In this document: piece after piece, positions 23,901-31,275 of the stretch
How the letters are laid out: each line of letters starts with the position of its first letter
How positions within the stretch are numbered: the first letter of the stretch is position 1
Assembly (NCBI RefSeq): GCF_014195535.1
Contig: NZ_JACIBY010000007.1
Coordinates: 248,001-312,000, forward strand
DNA: 64,000 nt
Direction: 5' to 3'
From: Runella defluvii
GTDB lineage: Bacteria; Bacteroidota; Bacteroidia; Cytophagales; Spirosomataceae
Made by a program: the position numbers and the translations under genes
Notes under the pieces: model-generated
Database searches by the model: none
What the model was told of the DNA's origin: nothing
What the model saw: only the letters and a program-made list of their open reading frames with translations

Positions 23901-24172
23901 AAACGACTGTGATTGGTACTCCGCAGGGGGACGCTGTTATGGTGTTGAACCTAGAACGGAAAGACGGTAAACTAACGGGTACCATCAAGCCAAAAACGGG
24001 GGATTTACCTGCCGAAACCCTCGAAAAAGTGGAGGAAGCTGACGGTAAAATCATGATTTATTTCAAAATGTCTGGTTTTAACATCAACGTAAATCTTGAA
24101 AAAGTGGACGCTGACAATTTGAAGGGCTCGATGATGGGCATGTTTACCACTAAAGCAACACGTAGAAAGTAA
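20972..24172 (+). CDS. PQQ-dependent sugar dehydrogenase-cytochrome c multidomain protein
   Basis: A secreted 1066-residue protein; ATG 20972 starts a good signal peptide (ending SAAHLMAQ), whereas the GTG 12 bases upstream does not. Domains: glucose/sorbosone dehydrogenase beta propeller (about 40-505; CHTGGSI, YTMGHRNPFRI), PKD (about 510-603), cytochrome c (CMACH, 690-694), a CBM6-like beta domain and a C-terminal domain (from about 970, YAGSWETTVIGTPQGD) homologous to the next gene's product. It likely oxidises an aldose in the periplasm and passes electrons through its own haem. A G/C-rich inverted repeat adds about 25 residues between GNLF and TRPEIYTMG, which are nearly adjacent in relatives. 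Confidence 0.9.
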   Translation: MKQVASKGKWVFTQAAVMLFSAAHLMAQAPKASEAKEKAAKVTDVKEVRPEENRFTKVVLEEKLDEPMELTVLDKDRVLFIQRKGEIRLYNNKTKQLKTIAKLPVSLKYVNREGKESVAEDGVLGLGKDPNFAQNQWIYLYYSSTKGSYNVLSRFTMKGDELLLDSEKEMLKVETQREECCHTGGSIDWDKAGNMYLSTGDNTNPHASNGYSPSDERPGRSPWDAQKSSANTNDLRGKILRIKPQADGTYTIPEGNLFSPPAPNGGAKGWSATNVPPSGDRGLTRPEIYTMGHRNPFRISVDEKTGKVYWGDVGPDASKPDPNRGAAGTCEFGQASSAGNYGWPHFVGNNQPYNKFNFDTKQSGEKWDVFKPVNNSPNNTGLIQLPPAQGAMIWYSYAKSEEFPLLGAGGCNPMAGPVYNKDRFAKAERAFPSYYDGKFFAYEWMRGWIMAVSFDKDGNYASMEPFMPSYKFSNPMDMEFAENGDMYMLEYGSGWFTANDDARLIRIEYNGGNRKPKIEMVANQMGGAVPFNLKLSSKGTSDADGDVLKYTWKITSKTGFTKVVTTPDANLTLAKAGVYKATLTVDDGKGGVNSQSMEITAGNEPPVLSLDMPKSNKSFYVSNKPFNYDIKVNDKEDGSLGKGIEAENVAVSIDYLAEGFDKNMIAMGHRSADANALVATGKKLIQASDCMACHSVDKKSIGPTYRDVAKKYKGDNTALERLTKKVISGGSGVWGETAMAGHPQLATGDASEMVKYILSIADEKPKSLPVNGTYLAKAPASDKSKGVYIVRAAYEDQGANGVPALRSEQTFFLRNSKVDPHTFDEYNEVNKMSFGGNNLAIPSKPGAYMGMKEVDLEGVSEVIMLASAPKPQVNAAGGLVELRLDSPTGKLIGKSEFLEPSDKMDFAPKVLKIPITEPVNDRKLHNVYAVFQNPKADAATLMVVSGAEFKLPSIEAVEVEQPKEAAAPADFYAGSWETTVIGTPQGDAVMVLNLERKDGKLTGTIKPKTGDLPAETLEKVEEADGKIMIYFKMSGFNINVNLEKVDADNLKGSMMGMFTTKATRRK
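21744..21821. repeat. G/C-rich inverted repeat inside the PQQ dehydrogenase gene
   Basis: Nearly complementary 26-base arms at 21744-21769 and 21796-21821, built from AGCCCCC, AATGGGGG and their complements, flank a 26-base centre. The element is 78 bases long, a multiple of three, and adds SPPAPNGGAKG...GDRGL to the beta propeller. A half copy is in the GH106-like gene at 11504-11542. Confidence 0.8.
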
Positions 24173-24200
24173 CATCAATTTAAACTCAAACTCAAATACA

Positions 24201-24863
24201 ATGAAAAAAGCAATCGTATTGATTCTCGCACTCGTGGGTGGTATCGTATCAGAAAGTGCTGCACAGGCCGATTATTGGGTGGGCAAATGGGAGTTTTTTG
24301 TCAAAGAAACTCCGCAAGGTGACGTAAAAATGACAGGAAATTTGGTGCGCAAAGACGGGAAGTTGACGGGCGACTTGACGCCAATCACTAGCCAAGCGAC
24401 CGAAAAAATTGCCATTAGCTCGATTGAAGAAAGTGCCGATAAAATCGTATTATTTTTCTCGGCGGCTGGCTACGATTTGAATTTAGCCCTCAATAAAGTG
24501 GACGGAGATAACCTCAAAGGATTGTTGGCCGATTCGTTTGAAGCATCGGGAAAACGACTAAAAAGCAATGATTTCTTTGCAGGGAAGTGGGAGATTGTCG
24601 TTGTAGATACTCCAAATGGTGACGCTAAGTTTATTACTGAGCTTGTTCGTAAAGAAGGTAAATTGGCAGGAGATTTGAAAATGACGGCGGGAGATGCTAA
24701 AGAAACAATACCTGCGAAAGTGGAAGAAGCTGAGGGGAAAATTACCCTTTACTTCTCTGCTCAAGGGTACGACGTCAACGTTGAATTAAACAAAGTAGAT
24801 GACGATAACCTCAAAGGCACGCTCATGAATATGTTTGAAGCGAAGGCAAAACGGGTGAAGTAA
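24201..24863 (+). CDS. secreted protein with two tandem beta domains
   Basis: A 220-residue exported protein (signal peptide ending SESAAQA). It is made of two homologous units: GKWEFFVKETPQGDVKM...LVRKDGKLTGDL and GKWEIVVVDTPNGDAKF...LVRKEGKLAGDL, each ending in NKVD-D-NLKG-L. The same unit forms the C-terminus of the upstream PQQ dehydrogenase. The pattern of short alternating strands suggests a lipocalin-like or avidin-like barrel. I do not recognise a named family and give no function; it may bind the dehydrogenase or a small ligand. Confidence 0.8.
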   Translation: MKKAIVLILALVGGIVSESAAQADYWVGKWEFFVKETPQGDVKMTGNLVRKDGKLTGDLTPITSQATEKIAISSIEESADKIVLFFSAAGYDLNLALNKVDGDNLKGLLADSFEASGKRLKSNDFFAGKWEIVVVDTPNGDAKFITELVRKEGKLAGDLKMTAGDAKETIPAKVEEAEGKITLYFSAQGYDVNVELNKVDDDNLKGTLMNMFEAKAKRVK

Positions 24864-24882
24864 CTAGAATAAATAATTTTTA

Positions 24883-24926
24883 AAAAAGTCGTCACCAAGA
24901 GCATTTTTGCTCGGTGACGACTTTTT
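24883..24926. terminator. bidirectional intrinsic terminator
   Basis: AAAAAGTCGTCACC / GGTGACGACTTTTT arms with an inner GAGC/GCTC stem. It has a T-run in both directions and sits between convergent genes. Confidence 0.9.
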
Positions 24927-24940
24927 ATGTTCAAAATAGG

Positions 24941-25678
24941 TTAAGAAAGTACAGAATTTCCGATGGAGTCTTTAAAGATACAATACTGTAAATAATTGTT
25001 TGCTTGAAGGTCTTGGTAGGTCATTTTAAACTCCAACTGATTGAGCACAAATTGAGTAATCGAAATCGTTTTTAGGGTATTGTTTCTATTCATTTTTAAG
25101 TCGTTTTTGGGGTCACCACTTCCACCGTGGTGATGAAAATCAATTACTTTTTGGGGAACAATGGCTTGTTGCTTAAATTCATCAAACCACTGTTCGCGGG
25201 CACTGATAATGTCAGGCGAATAAAGCGTAACGGAAGACCAAATACGCGGCAAAGTAGCATCAAGCGAGGTACAAAAAAGGCGGGTGCCGTTCCAGCGTAC
25301 TTCGGTGAGGGTAAGGTCAGTTGTACTTTCAATGATAACCAACGTGAACGGCTCAATTCCTTCAAAATCATACTGTTGGATGAAATTATTGACATCCAAA
25401 AAGGTGAAAAAATCCAATACTACCTTTCCCCGACTTTGTTTGTAAGGTGGCTGAGGAACGTGTTTTTCAAAGCCGCCATTGAGCAAGCACAAGGTAAAAT
25501 CGCCGCTGCTAGCAATCCACGTACCACCACCCTTGGGGTCTTTTGGAAAAAAAACTTGCTGCCCGCCAATGTGGTATTTTTTGGGAGGAATGGCGGGCTT
25601 GCGCGACACGGCTTCGTCACGGTTAGAGGTGAGAATAAACCCGTTGTCTTGGTATGGAAAGTAAGTTAAAACGCACAT
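24941..25678 (-). CDS. NRDE/TANGO2 family protein
   Basis: A 245-residue NRDE protein (PF05742). The family begins with Met-Cys and carries the Asn-Arg-Asp-Glu motif, seen here as MCVLTYFPYQD...TSNRDEAVSR, followed by GGTWIA and LLNG. It has an Ntn-hydrolase-like fold with Cys2 as the likely nucleophile; in eukaryotes TANGO2 is linked to haem and lipid handling. The bacterial role is unknown. It is the last of five leftward genes starting with the DM13 lipoprotein. Confidence 0.87.
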   Translation of the reverse strand: MCVLTYFPYQDNGFILTSNRDEAVSRKPAIPPKKYHIGGQQVFFPKDPKGGGTWIASSGDFTLCLLNGGFEKHVPQPPYKQSRGKVVLDFFTFLDVNNFIQQYDFEGIEPFTLVIIESTTDLTLTEVRWNGTRLFCTSLDATLPRIWSSVTLYSPDIISAREQWFDEFKQQAIVPQKVIDFHHHGGSGDPKNDLKMNRNNTLKTISITQFVLNQLEFKMTYQDLQANNYLQYCIFKDSIGNSVLS

Positions 25679-25697
25679 TTGTAATTCAAAAAAAGGG

Positions 25698-26207
25698 TTA
25701 ATGACTAACTGACAATTCTTGTTTGTGACGAATGGTAGAATAAGCTACTCCAAAATCAGAATCAATTGGTATGTGTTTAAAATTCACCTGAATACCCACC
25801 CGAATTAAGGCAAAATGATGAATGGAATGTTCGACCATATACACCAATTCGCGTAAAAAATTGGTCTCAATTAATTCGAAGTTATCATCGTCAAAATTCA
25901 CTTTTAACTGAATCGGAAAATATAAGTCAGAAGTAGTATGAATACTGTGAGCAATTTCCCCAATAAGCTGCAAAGTGTAGCCTAGATTGGTTTCAATGAG
26001 CAGGTTTCTTTTTCGGGCATCGTAGTTGATAATACCCGTTGAAAACCCTTCAAATAAACACTGAAAAAATTCGATGGTATGCCTGACGTGCTGCCCAATA
26101 CTACTTTCGTTCAAAACGGGAAGTTTTTGCGTGTATTCGTCGGTAGTTAGTTGAGCAAGCAGGTCGTGCAATTGCTTTAGAACGGACAAAGAAGCGTTGA
26201 TTGTCAT
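25698..26207 (-). CDS. DinB-family protein
   Basis: A four-helix-bundle DinB-like protein of about 169 residues. Probable metal-binding histidines lie in IGQHVRHTIEF and VEHSIHHFALIRVG. The family includes metal-dependent thiol transferases, but most members are uncharacterised. I start at ATG 26207, which follows the YceI stop codon by one base; an ATG at 26222 would overlap that gene by 14 bases. The tight spacing indicates an operon with YceI. Confidence 0.82.
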   Translation of the reverse strand: MTINASLSVLKQLHDLLAQLTTDEYTQKLPVLNESSIGQHVRHTIEFFQCLFEGFSTGIINYDARKRNLLIETNLGYTLQLIGEIAHSIHTTSDLYFPIQLKVNFDDDNFELIETNFLRELVYMVEHSIHHFALIRVGIQVNFKHIPIDSDFGVAYSTIRHKQELSVSH

Positions 26208-26208
26208 C

Positions 26209-26757
26209 TTATTGTTGCACATTTAAAGTAATAGAAATGGTAGCTACATCGCCTAAAAGCGAACTTTTTTCCCCGATTTCGTACTCCACTCGGTTGAGTT
26301 GAAAGGTACTTTTCATTTGGGCCGTGGTGCCGTTTTGGACGAATGAAAAGGGAATTTTGATGATTTTGGTCGTTTTCTTTAGCATCAGACTAAACGTACC
26401 TACGTAATCGTTTTCCTTTGCCGCTTTCTCAAACTTCTGCGAAACCATCGTTATTTTTGGGTACTTTTCTACGTCAAAATACTCGTCACTTCTCAAGGTT
26501 TTGTCTCTTATTTTGAGGTCAGTGTCAATTGTTTTTGCGTCAATGCTCGCTTTGATGGTGGCGCTGGAGAGTTCTTTTGGGTCAAAAACGACCGCTCCCA
26601 CAAATCCTTTAAAAGAGCCTTCGGCAGTAGCACCCAATGCGTGTTTTATTTTGAAAGTGATTGAGGCTGAGGTCGGTTTCCAAACCTGCGCTTGAGAAGT
26701 CAAGGCCAGTAAAAGCATTGCCCCAAAAAATAGTTTTTTTACTGAGGTTAAAAGCAT
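26209..26757 (-). CDS. YceI family periplasmic protein
   Basis: A 182-residue exported YceI protein: signal peptide (GAMLLLALTSQAQ), then the lipid-binding beta-barrel pattern VWKPTSASITFKIKHALG, SIDAKTIDTDLKIRDKTLRS and YFDVEKYPKITM. YceI proteins bind polyisoprenoids or related amphiphiles in a long tunnel and are associated with quinone or isoprenoid handling. It is flanked by a beta-barrel-like protein and DinB in one leftward unit. Confidence 0.9.
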   Translation of the reverse strand: MLLTSVKKLFFGAMLLLALTSQAQVWKPTSASITFKIKHALGATAEGSFKGFVGAVVFDPKELSSATIKASIDAKTIDTDLKIRDKTLRSDEYFDVEKYPKITMVSQKFEKAAKENDYVGTFSLMLKKTTKIIKIPFSFVQNGTTAQMKSTFQLNRVEYEIGEKSSLLGDVATISITLNVQQ

Positions 26758-26769
26758 ACAAGAAAAATT

Positions 26770-27477
26770 TTAGAAAAGTGAATAGGAAACGGCCAAAAAC
26801 GGTAGAAGTGTTTTGTGCCTAAATCGGTCATTTTCAAAAGTTAAAAGACGTTCGGCTTTGTATTCTAAAAATTGAAAACTTGCCCCACCCCGAATCGAAA
26901 AACGTTTGTTGACCCAATAACGGGCGTACAGTTCTGAATTTAAGCTGCCAATGTCGCTATCGCTTATCAACAATAAATTAAAAGAAGTAGGTTTGGCACT
27001 TTGGAGGCTACCGTTGAGCGATTTTGACTCGCTGGCGATGAATTTTCCAGATTGTTTACCTCCAAATGAAACTCCAAAAGCGTCAATGTTAAAACCTACG
27101 TCTAATTTTGGGAAACTGTATTGCAGCGTAATCGTACTATTTAAACTTCCAATGGCCGTTTTTGTTAGCTGTAATGTGTCGATATTACTCAAAATATTTT
27201 CTGTAAATAAAGCCACAATACTTTGAGAACCAGATGTAAGTTTAGCGGGAGCAGTAAGGTAGTTTTGCTGTCCGCTAAAAAATGTGTTGAAACGAACTCC
27301 CCAGCCTATTTTAAAACGCTTGGATTTTCCAATACCGTAGAGCTGTTGGAATGATACGGAAGGTGATACTCCCGCCCCAAATGCCGTAGCGAAATCGACA
27401 TTAGTTTGTTTTTGGGGAAAGTTATACTGCGCCGATAACGACGTACTTATAAGAAGAAAAATTGCTATTTTTTTCAT
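26770..27477 (-). CDS. exported beta-rich protein, probable outer-membrane barrel
   Basis: About 235 residues from ATG 27477, which begins a clear signal peptide (MKKIAIFLLISTSLSAQ); the longer reading from 27522 lacks one. The mature protein has alternating strands (FKIGWGVRFNTFFS, ITLQYSFPKLDVGFNIDAFG) and ends LLPFLAVSYSLF with a C-terminal aromatic, as in outer-membrane barrels. I do not recognise a named family. It lies between YceI and DM13 genes and may be a small porin or structural partner. Confidence 0.72.
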   Translation of the reverse strand: MKKIAIFLLISTSLSAQYNFPQKQTNVDFATAFGAGVSPSVSFQQLYGIGKSKRFKIGWGVRFNTFFSGQQNYLTAPAKLTSGSQSIVALFTENILSNIDTLQLTKTAIGSLNSTITLQYSFPKLDVGFNIDAFGVSFGGKQSGKFIASESKSLNGSLQSAKPTSFNLLLISDSDIGSLNSELYARYWVNKRFSIRGGASFQFLEYKAERLLTFENDRFRHKTLLPFLAVSYSLF

Positions 27478-27523
27478 GTTTTGAAACTTGTTTGAGCGGG
27501 TTGTGAAAAGTTCGAAATGCACG

Positions 27524-27979
27524 TTATTTTAATTGGGCAGCGCCAAATAAAACTGAAAATTGCTTGCACCAAATCAGCACGTAGTTTTGTTTTTGAAGGT
27601 TGGCATTCGCAGGAATAGCAACCGAACTATTGCCGTTTTTAACCTCGTTTGTTACTTGGATAAAGTTGCTAACTGATTTGTCTTCAGCGAGATAAATACG
27701 CAGGTCGGGGCCAGCGTCGGTTTTGAAATTTTCAAAAACCAACGTACGTTTTTTGTCTTTGTCTTCGTAAACTCGCACTGTTCCCGATGTCGGATGAACT
27801 GCGCTTTCAAACGTACCCTGATAAAGGAGCGTTTGGCCAGTAGCATCAAATGAACTGGGATTCATCATCATCACCGTTTCGACGGGCGTCGTTGCGGTAT
27901 TTGTTTGAACAGGAACGGTTTCTTGTTGACACGAAACCAAAGCGAGCGCAAGTGAGATAATTGTCAGGGTTGTTTTCAT
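27524..27979 (-). CDS. DM13 domain lipoprotein
   Basis: A 151-residue lipoprotein (lipobox LVSC near residue 17). The DM13 domain (PF10517) covers about 50-150: GTFESAVHPTSGTVRVYED, FENFKTDAGPDLRIYL and the closing VLIWCKQFSVLFGAA, whose Cys is the proposed redox residue. DM13 domains are predicted electron-transfer modules. It is the first gene of the leftward DM13-barrel-YceI-DinB-NRDE set. Confidence 0.86.
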   Translation of the reverse strand: MKTTLTIISLALALVSCQQETVPVQTNTATTPVETVMMMNPSSFDATGQTLLYQGTFESAVHPTSGTVRVYEDKDKKRTLVFENFKTDAGPDLRIYLAEDKSVSNFIQVTNEVKNGNSSVAIPANANLQKQNYVLIWCKQFSVLFGAAQLK

Positions 27980-28057
27980 GATAATTTGTTTTTATGTTAC
28001 AAATATCACCGTTACCACTGACCTGAATTGTCGGCTAGACGACCTATTGAACGTTTT

Positions 28058-28726
28058 TTAGGCTACTTTTTTTAGAATTATTTCCGTACGAGAATAATCC
28101 AAAATTCCTTGTTCTTTCAACTCATTAAAAAGCTGAGTAACCGTCTGACGAGTGCTACAAATCAAACTCGCGATGTCTTGATGTGTAAGGTAATTTTTCA
28201 GGATAATTTCGTCAGAATTGGCCATCCCTTCTTTAGAAGCCCACTCCTCCAAAAAGCTTTTGAAACGCGTCCGAACGTCTTTAAACATCAGATTGGCGTA
28301 CTTATTTTGAAGACGTTTAAAACGAAAACCCATCCACTTGGTATAAGATAAACTCAGTTGTGGATTTTTTTCTAATAACTTTTCAAAATCATCCATTTTA
28401 AAGCTGCAACAAATCACACTATCAGATACCGCCACAGCGTATTCATCCGATTGGGATTCGGTCAGGGTAAATTCCCCAAAAATATCCCCTTTTTGAAGCA
28501 CATCTTTGACAATCTCATTGCCTTTATCGTCGATTTCAACAATTTTTAACGTCCCTTTTTTTAGAAAATACACGCGGGTATTTTCGTCGTGCGAAAACAA
28601 AATAATTTCTCCTTTCTTGGCCGATTTGAAGTTTGAAATCATGCAAATGGATTTTAATTCGGAAGAAGAAAGGACGCTGAAGAGCTTATGATCGCGCAAA
28701 TACCAGTATTTTGTATCGAGATTCAT
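28058..28726 (-). CDS. Crp/Fnr family transcriptional regulator
   Basis: A 222-residue regulator with an N-terminal cyclic-nucleotide-binding-like beta roll (GEIILFSHDENTRVYFLKKG, GDIFGEFTL) and a C-terminal winged helix (LTHQDIASLICSTRQTVTQL). No Fe-S cysteine pattern of classic FNR is visible. In Bacteroidota such proteins often control redox or stress genes. It sits between the ATP-grasp/DoxX/YHS group and the DM13 group, so either or both are candidate targets. Confidence 0.88.
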   Translation of the reverse strand: MNLDTKYWYLRDHKLFSVLSSSELKSICMISNFKSAKKGEIILFSHDENTRVYFLKKGTLKIVEIDDKGNEIVKDVLQKGDIFGEFTLTESQSDEYAVAVSDSVICCSFKMDDFEKLLEKNPQLSLSYTKWMGFRFKRLQNKYANLMFKDVRTRFKSFLEEWASKEGMANSDEIILKNYLTHQDIASLICSTRQTVTQLFNELKEQGILDYSRTEIILKKVA

Positions 28727-28784
28727 GGGAAGGTTAAGAATATTCTAAGCCAATATACAAAGTCTATTTAGCATCAACAACATT

Positions 28785-29801
28785 TTACATCAAATGCGTT
28801 TTTACAATTCCCCAGACTTCACCCAAGGGTAGGGGAGCCACTCCGCTTTTTTGGTTGATGATACTAATGGTTGCGCTTCGTTTCCAGTGCCAACACAAAT
28901 CACGGTAGGCTTGCCAAAGCCGATAGCTAGGGTCATAAATGTGTCCAGGGTCGGAGCTGACGCCGTTTAACTCCATGATTTTGATGTTTTTTCCACGGTA
29001 CAAATCATCCAAACTGGCAACTTTTAAGTCGAACCTTCCGTAGTAAAATCCCGAAAAATCTTTACTAACGTCGTTGAAAACAGTATTCAATTGTTTATTA
29101 ATCAGGTGATTAACGTTGACGAATTTAGTGCCTCGACAGTGGTTTCCAATGGGTTCCAACAAACGAATTTCACCTTTGGCAGGGATTTCATCCAGTTGAT
29201 TTCCCAGTTTGGCAGAAAGAGCCGTTAACTGAAATCGAGCACGGTTTGATTGATCGATTAACTCCCGAACCGTTGAACTGCCATCGCCTACGACCTTCAA
29301 AAACTCCTTCATGGTCAGCGACGACACTCTTCCCATTTTTTCATTGGGCAATCGGCTGAAAAGTACTCCCAACTCAATGGAATAGTCAATAAATTCCTGA
29401 AGAATGTACGCATCATTGGCTTGGATGTGATAGACTTCCAATTGACCGATGTTCTCAATCTTCGCCACATTCGTCCCTCTTTCGCCAATGTTCGGTTTGG
29501 CAATGATAGGGAATTGTAAGTGGTTGCTTTTCAGTAATCTAAGGGTTTCTTCAAAGGAGGTCTTGTGGGCGATAAACACCGTGGTGGGTAAATACGCAGG
29601 GTTGATTTTGCGGAGAATGTCAATTTTGCTTTCTCCATAAAACCCCCCTGCTTCTATCCCTGGATTGACGGCCGTAAAGTAGGTAAAAGAACGTGATTTG
29701 AGGGCCAAATACACCCAATACGGAGCCATTGGCAGGTAAAAAAGCCACCAAGGCCAGTATTCGTAGTTGAAAATTTTAACTAGAAAAAGGGGGAGTTTCA
29801 T
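28785..29801 (-). CDS. ATP-grasp ligase-like protein
   Basis: A 338-residue protein of the ATP-grasp fold (D-Ala-D-Ala ligase / carbamoyl-phosphate synthase-like). Visible elements are FPIIAKPNIGERGTNVAKI (ATP-binding Lys and Gly loop), LQEFIDYSIELGVLF, and a C-terminal metal site with Asp and Glu-Leu-Asn (GRFDLKVASLDDLY, IMELNGVSSDPGHIYD). A hydrophobic start (EYWPWWLFYLPMAPYWVYL) suggests membrane association. No amino-acid or peptide biosynthesis genes are adjacent, so the substrate is unknown. The C-terminal APLPLGEVWG lies in a G/C-rich sequence that may derive from a repeat. Confidence 0.75.
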   Translation of the reverse strand: MKLPLFLVKIFNYEYWPWWLFYLPMAPYWVYLALKSRSFTYFTAVNPGIEAGGFYGESKIDILRKINPAYLPTTVFIAHKTSFEETLRLLKSNHLQFPIIAKPNIGERGTNVAKIENIGQLEVYHIQANDAYILQEFIDYSIELGVLFSRLPNEKMGRVSSLTMKEFLKVVGDGSSTVRELIDQSNRARFQLTALSAKLGNQLDEIPAKGEIRLLEPIGNHCRGTKFVNVNHLINKQLNTVFNDVSKDFSGFYYGRFDLKVASLDDLYRGKNIKIMELNGVSSDPGHIYDPSYRLWQAYRDLCWHWKRSATISIINQKSGVAPLPLGEVWGIVKTHLM

Positions 29802-29802
29802 G

Positions 29803-30204
29803 TTAGTTGGCTGGAAAATACGTGTGAACGAACTGTTGTGCTTGTTTACGGTGTAAAACTTGAATGATGATAGAAAGTTTTAAGACAACAACGGCCAAAA
29901 TAAACAGTTGACCACCATCGCCTTGGGATTCGATGCCAATCACCAACAAGTGAGAGGCTATTGCGCCCAGCATCAGCCCTGTGGCCAAAAAACCTCCCAA
30001 AAACGCGGTTGAAGGGAGCAATAACAAGATGCCCGTTATCAGTTCGAGCACGCCCGTTGCTATTCTTCCCCAAGGTTCCACCCCCAATTTGGTAAACAAC
30101 GCCACCGACTCAGGATGTGCTGTGAATTTAAAATAAAGGGTTTGTAATAAAATACCTGCGGCAATTATTCGTAAAATCCACGAGATGATTGCTGTCGTTT
30201 TCAT
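29803..30204 (-). CDS. DoxX family membrane protein
   Basis: A 133-residue, four-helix membrane protein of the DoxX-like family: WILRIIAAGILLQTLYFKF, GVLELITGILLLL and FLATGLMLGAIASHL. Family members are thiol-oxidation or quinone-linked subunits. It ends two bases before the ATP-grasp start and follows the YHS gene, so all are likely one transcript. Confidence 0.84.
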   Translation of the reverse strand: MKTTAIISWILRIIAAGILLQTLYFKFTAHPESVALFTKLGVEPWGRIATGVLELITGILLLLPSTAFLGGFLATGLMLGAIASHLLVIGIESQGDGGQLFILAVVVLKLSIIIQVLHRKQAQQFVHTYFPAN

Positions 30205-30219
30205 GTTAGTAGTCGAGGT

Positions 30220-30681
30220 TTAGTGAAAAAAAACAGTCCAGCTTTTGTCGGCTTTGGACTTGAGATTAGGCTCGTCTTTGTTCCATTTAGTCAAAGTATT
30301 ATTTGTCCAAGAGTGGTAAAAGAGGTACAGTTTTCCGTTTAAAATTTTAAACGTTTCGGGGTCGATTTCAACTTTTTCGCCCGTAGCACCCATAGCGTAG
30401 GCACACCAGCCGCCGTATTGGGGTTCGTATTTTTTGGGGTCTTTGACAAACAACTCTTTGTTGGCTGCGCTAGAAAAACGGTAGGTAACACCCTCAAAAA
30501 CAGCAGTAAGCTGCTTATTTCCTTCGGCTGCTTTGTTTTGGTTAAAATAGGCGACGGGGTCGTACCCTTGAATCGCCAACCCGTTTTCAAGGTTAAATTG
30601 CTTCGAGCGCTGTAACGCCTGACTATATACGAATAGGGGGGCAACTACCAACAGGATTAGAAAAAAATGCTTTGTTTTCAT
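30220..30681 (-). CDS. secreted YHS domain protein (1)
   Basis: A 153-residue exported protein with a YHS domain. The core AIQGYDPVAYF, followed by FSSAANKELFVKDPKKYEP and YGGWCAYAMG, is the YHS pattern, with the metal-linked Tyr and Cys conserved. YHS domains are thought to bind copper or other metals. It is a paralogue of the next upstream gene at 30701-31147. Confidence 0.87.
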   Translation of the reverse strand: MKTKHFFLILLVVAPLFVYSQALQRSKQFNLENGLAIQGYDPVAYFNQNKAAEGNKQLTAVFEGVTYRFSSAANKELFVKDPKKYEPQYGGWCAYAMGATGEKVEIDPETFKILNGKLYLFYHSWTNNTLTKWNKDEPNLKSKADKSWTVFFH

Positions 30682-30700
30682 GGGAGGTCTGGGGGATAAA

Positions 30701-31147
30701 TTAATTGGATTTGTTCAACGTTGGCCAGTATTCGTTGGCTTTTTGAATGCGGGTTGGGACATCTTTCGACCATAATTCTTTGACTTTTTTGCTGTAATTC
30801 AAATACAGTTTTTGGTCAACGATGGTCCAAGCGTTAGGGTCGGTAGGAGATTTGTGGTTTTCACTGACCCCGTAGGCGCAGTATCCGCCAAATTGGGGGG
30901 CGTATTTTTCAGGGTTGGCCTTGAACGCCTCCAGATGCTCAGACGAACTGAATAGCCATTTGGCACCCATCCATTCAAAAACGAAGGATTCGCTGCCTTC
31001 AACGGCTTTGCTATCAGTGAAATAGGCGACGGCGTCGTGGCCATTGATGGCGATGCCGTTTTTCTGGAAAATAGCTTTTTCTTGGGCAAAACTAACGGCC
31101 GAAAACAAAAAGAAAAGTAGGGTAAACTGGGCGATACGATTTTTCAT
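30701..31147 (-). CDS. secreted YHS domain protein (2)
   Basis: A 148-residue exported paralogue of the neighbouring YHS protein (AINGHDAVAYF, FGGYCAYGVS; signal peptide FLFSAVSFAQ). The two lie in tandem 19 bases apart and probably arose by local duplication. It is the first gene of the YHS-YHS-DoxX-ATP-grasp unit. A metal-binding role in the periplasm is inferred from the family. Confidence 0.87.
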   Translation of the reverse strand: MKNRIAQFTLLFFLFSAVSFAQEKAIFQKNGIAINGHDAVAYFTDSKAVEGSESFVFEWMGAKWLFSSSEHLEAFKANPEKYAPQFGGYCAYGVSENHKSPTDPNAWTIVDQKLYLNYSKKVKELWSKDVPTRIQKANEYWPTLNKSN

Positions 31148-31275
31148 GTGAATTGTAATTAGATGCTAATACTTGATTGTTTGCGTTGGAAGTTGCTGTT
31201 AGAGAGGATGATAAGTCTCAATCTTGATACAAAGGTGCAAAGACGTTGCGTAGCGAATTGTCGGTGAGCCGACAA

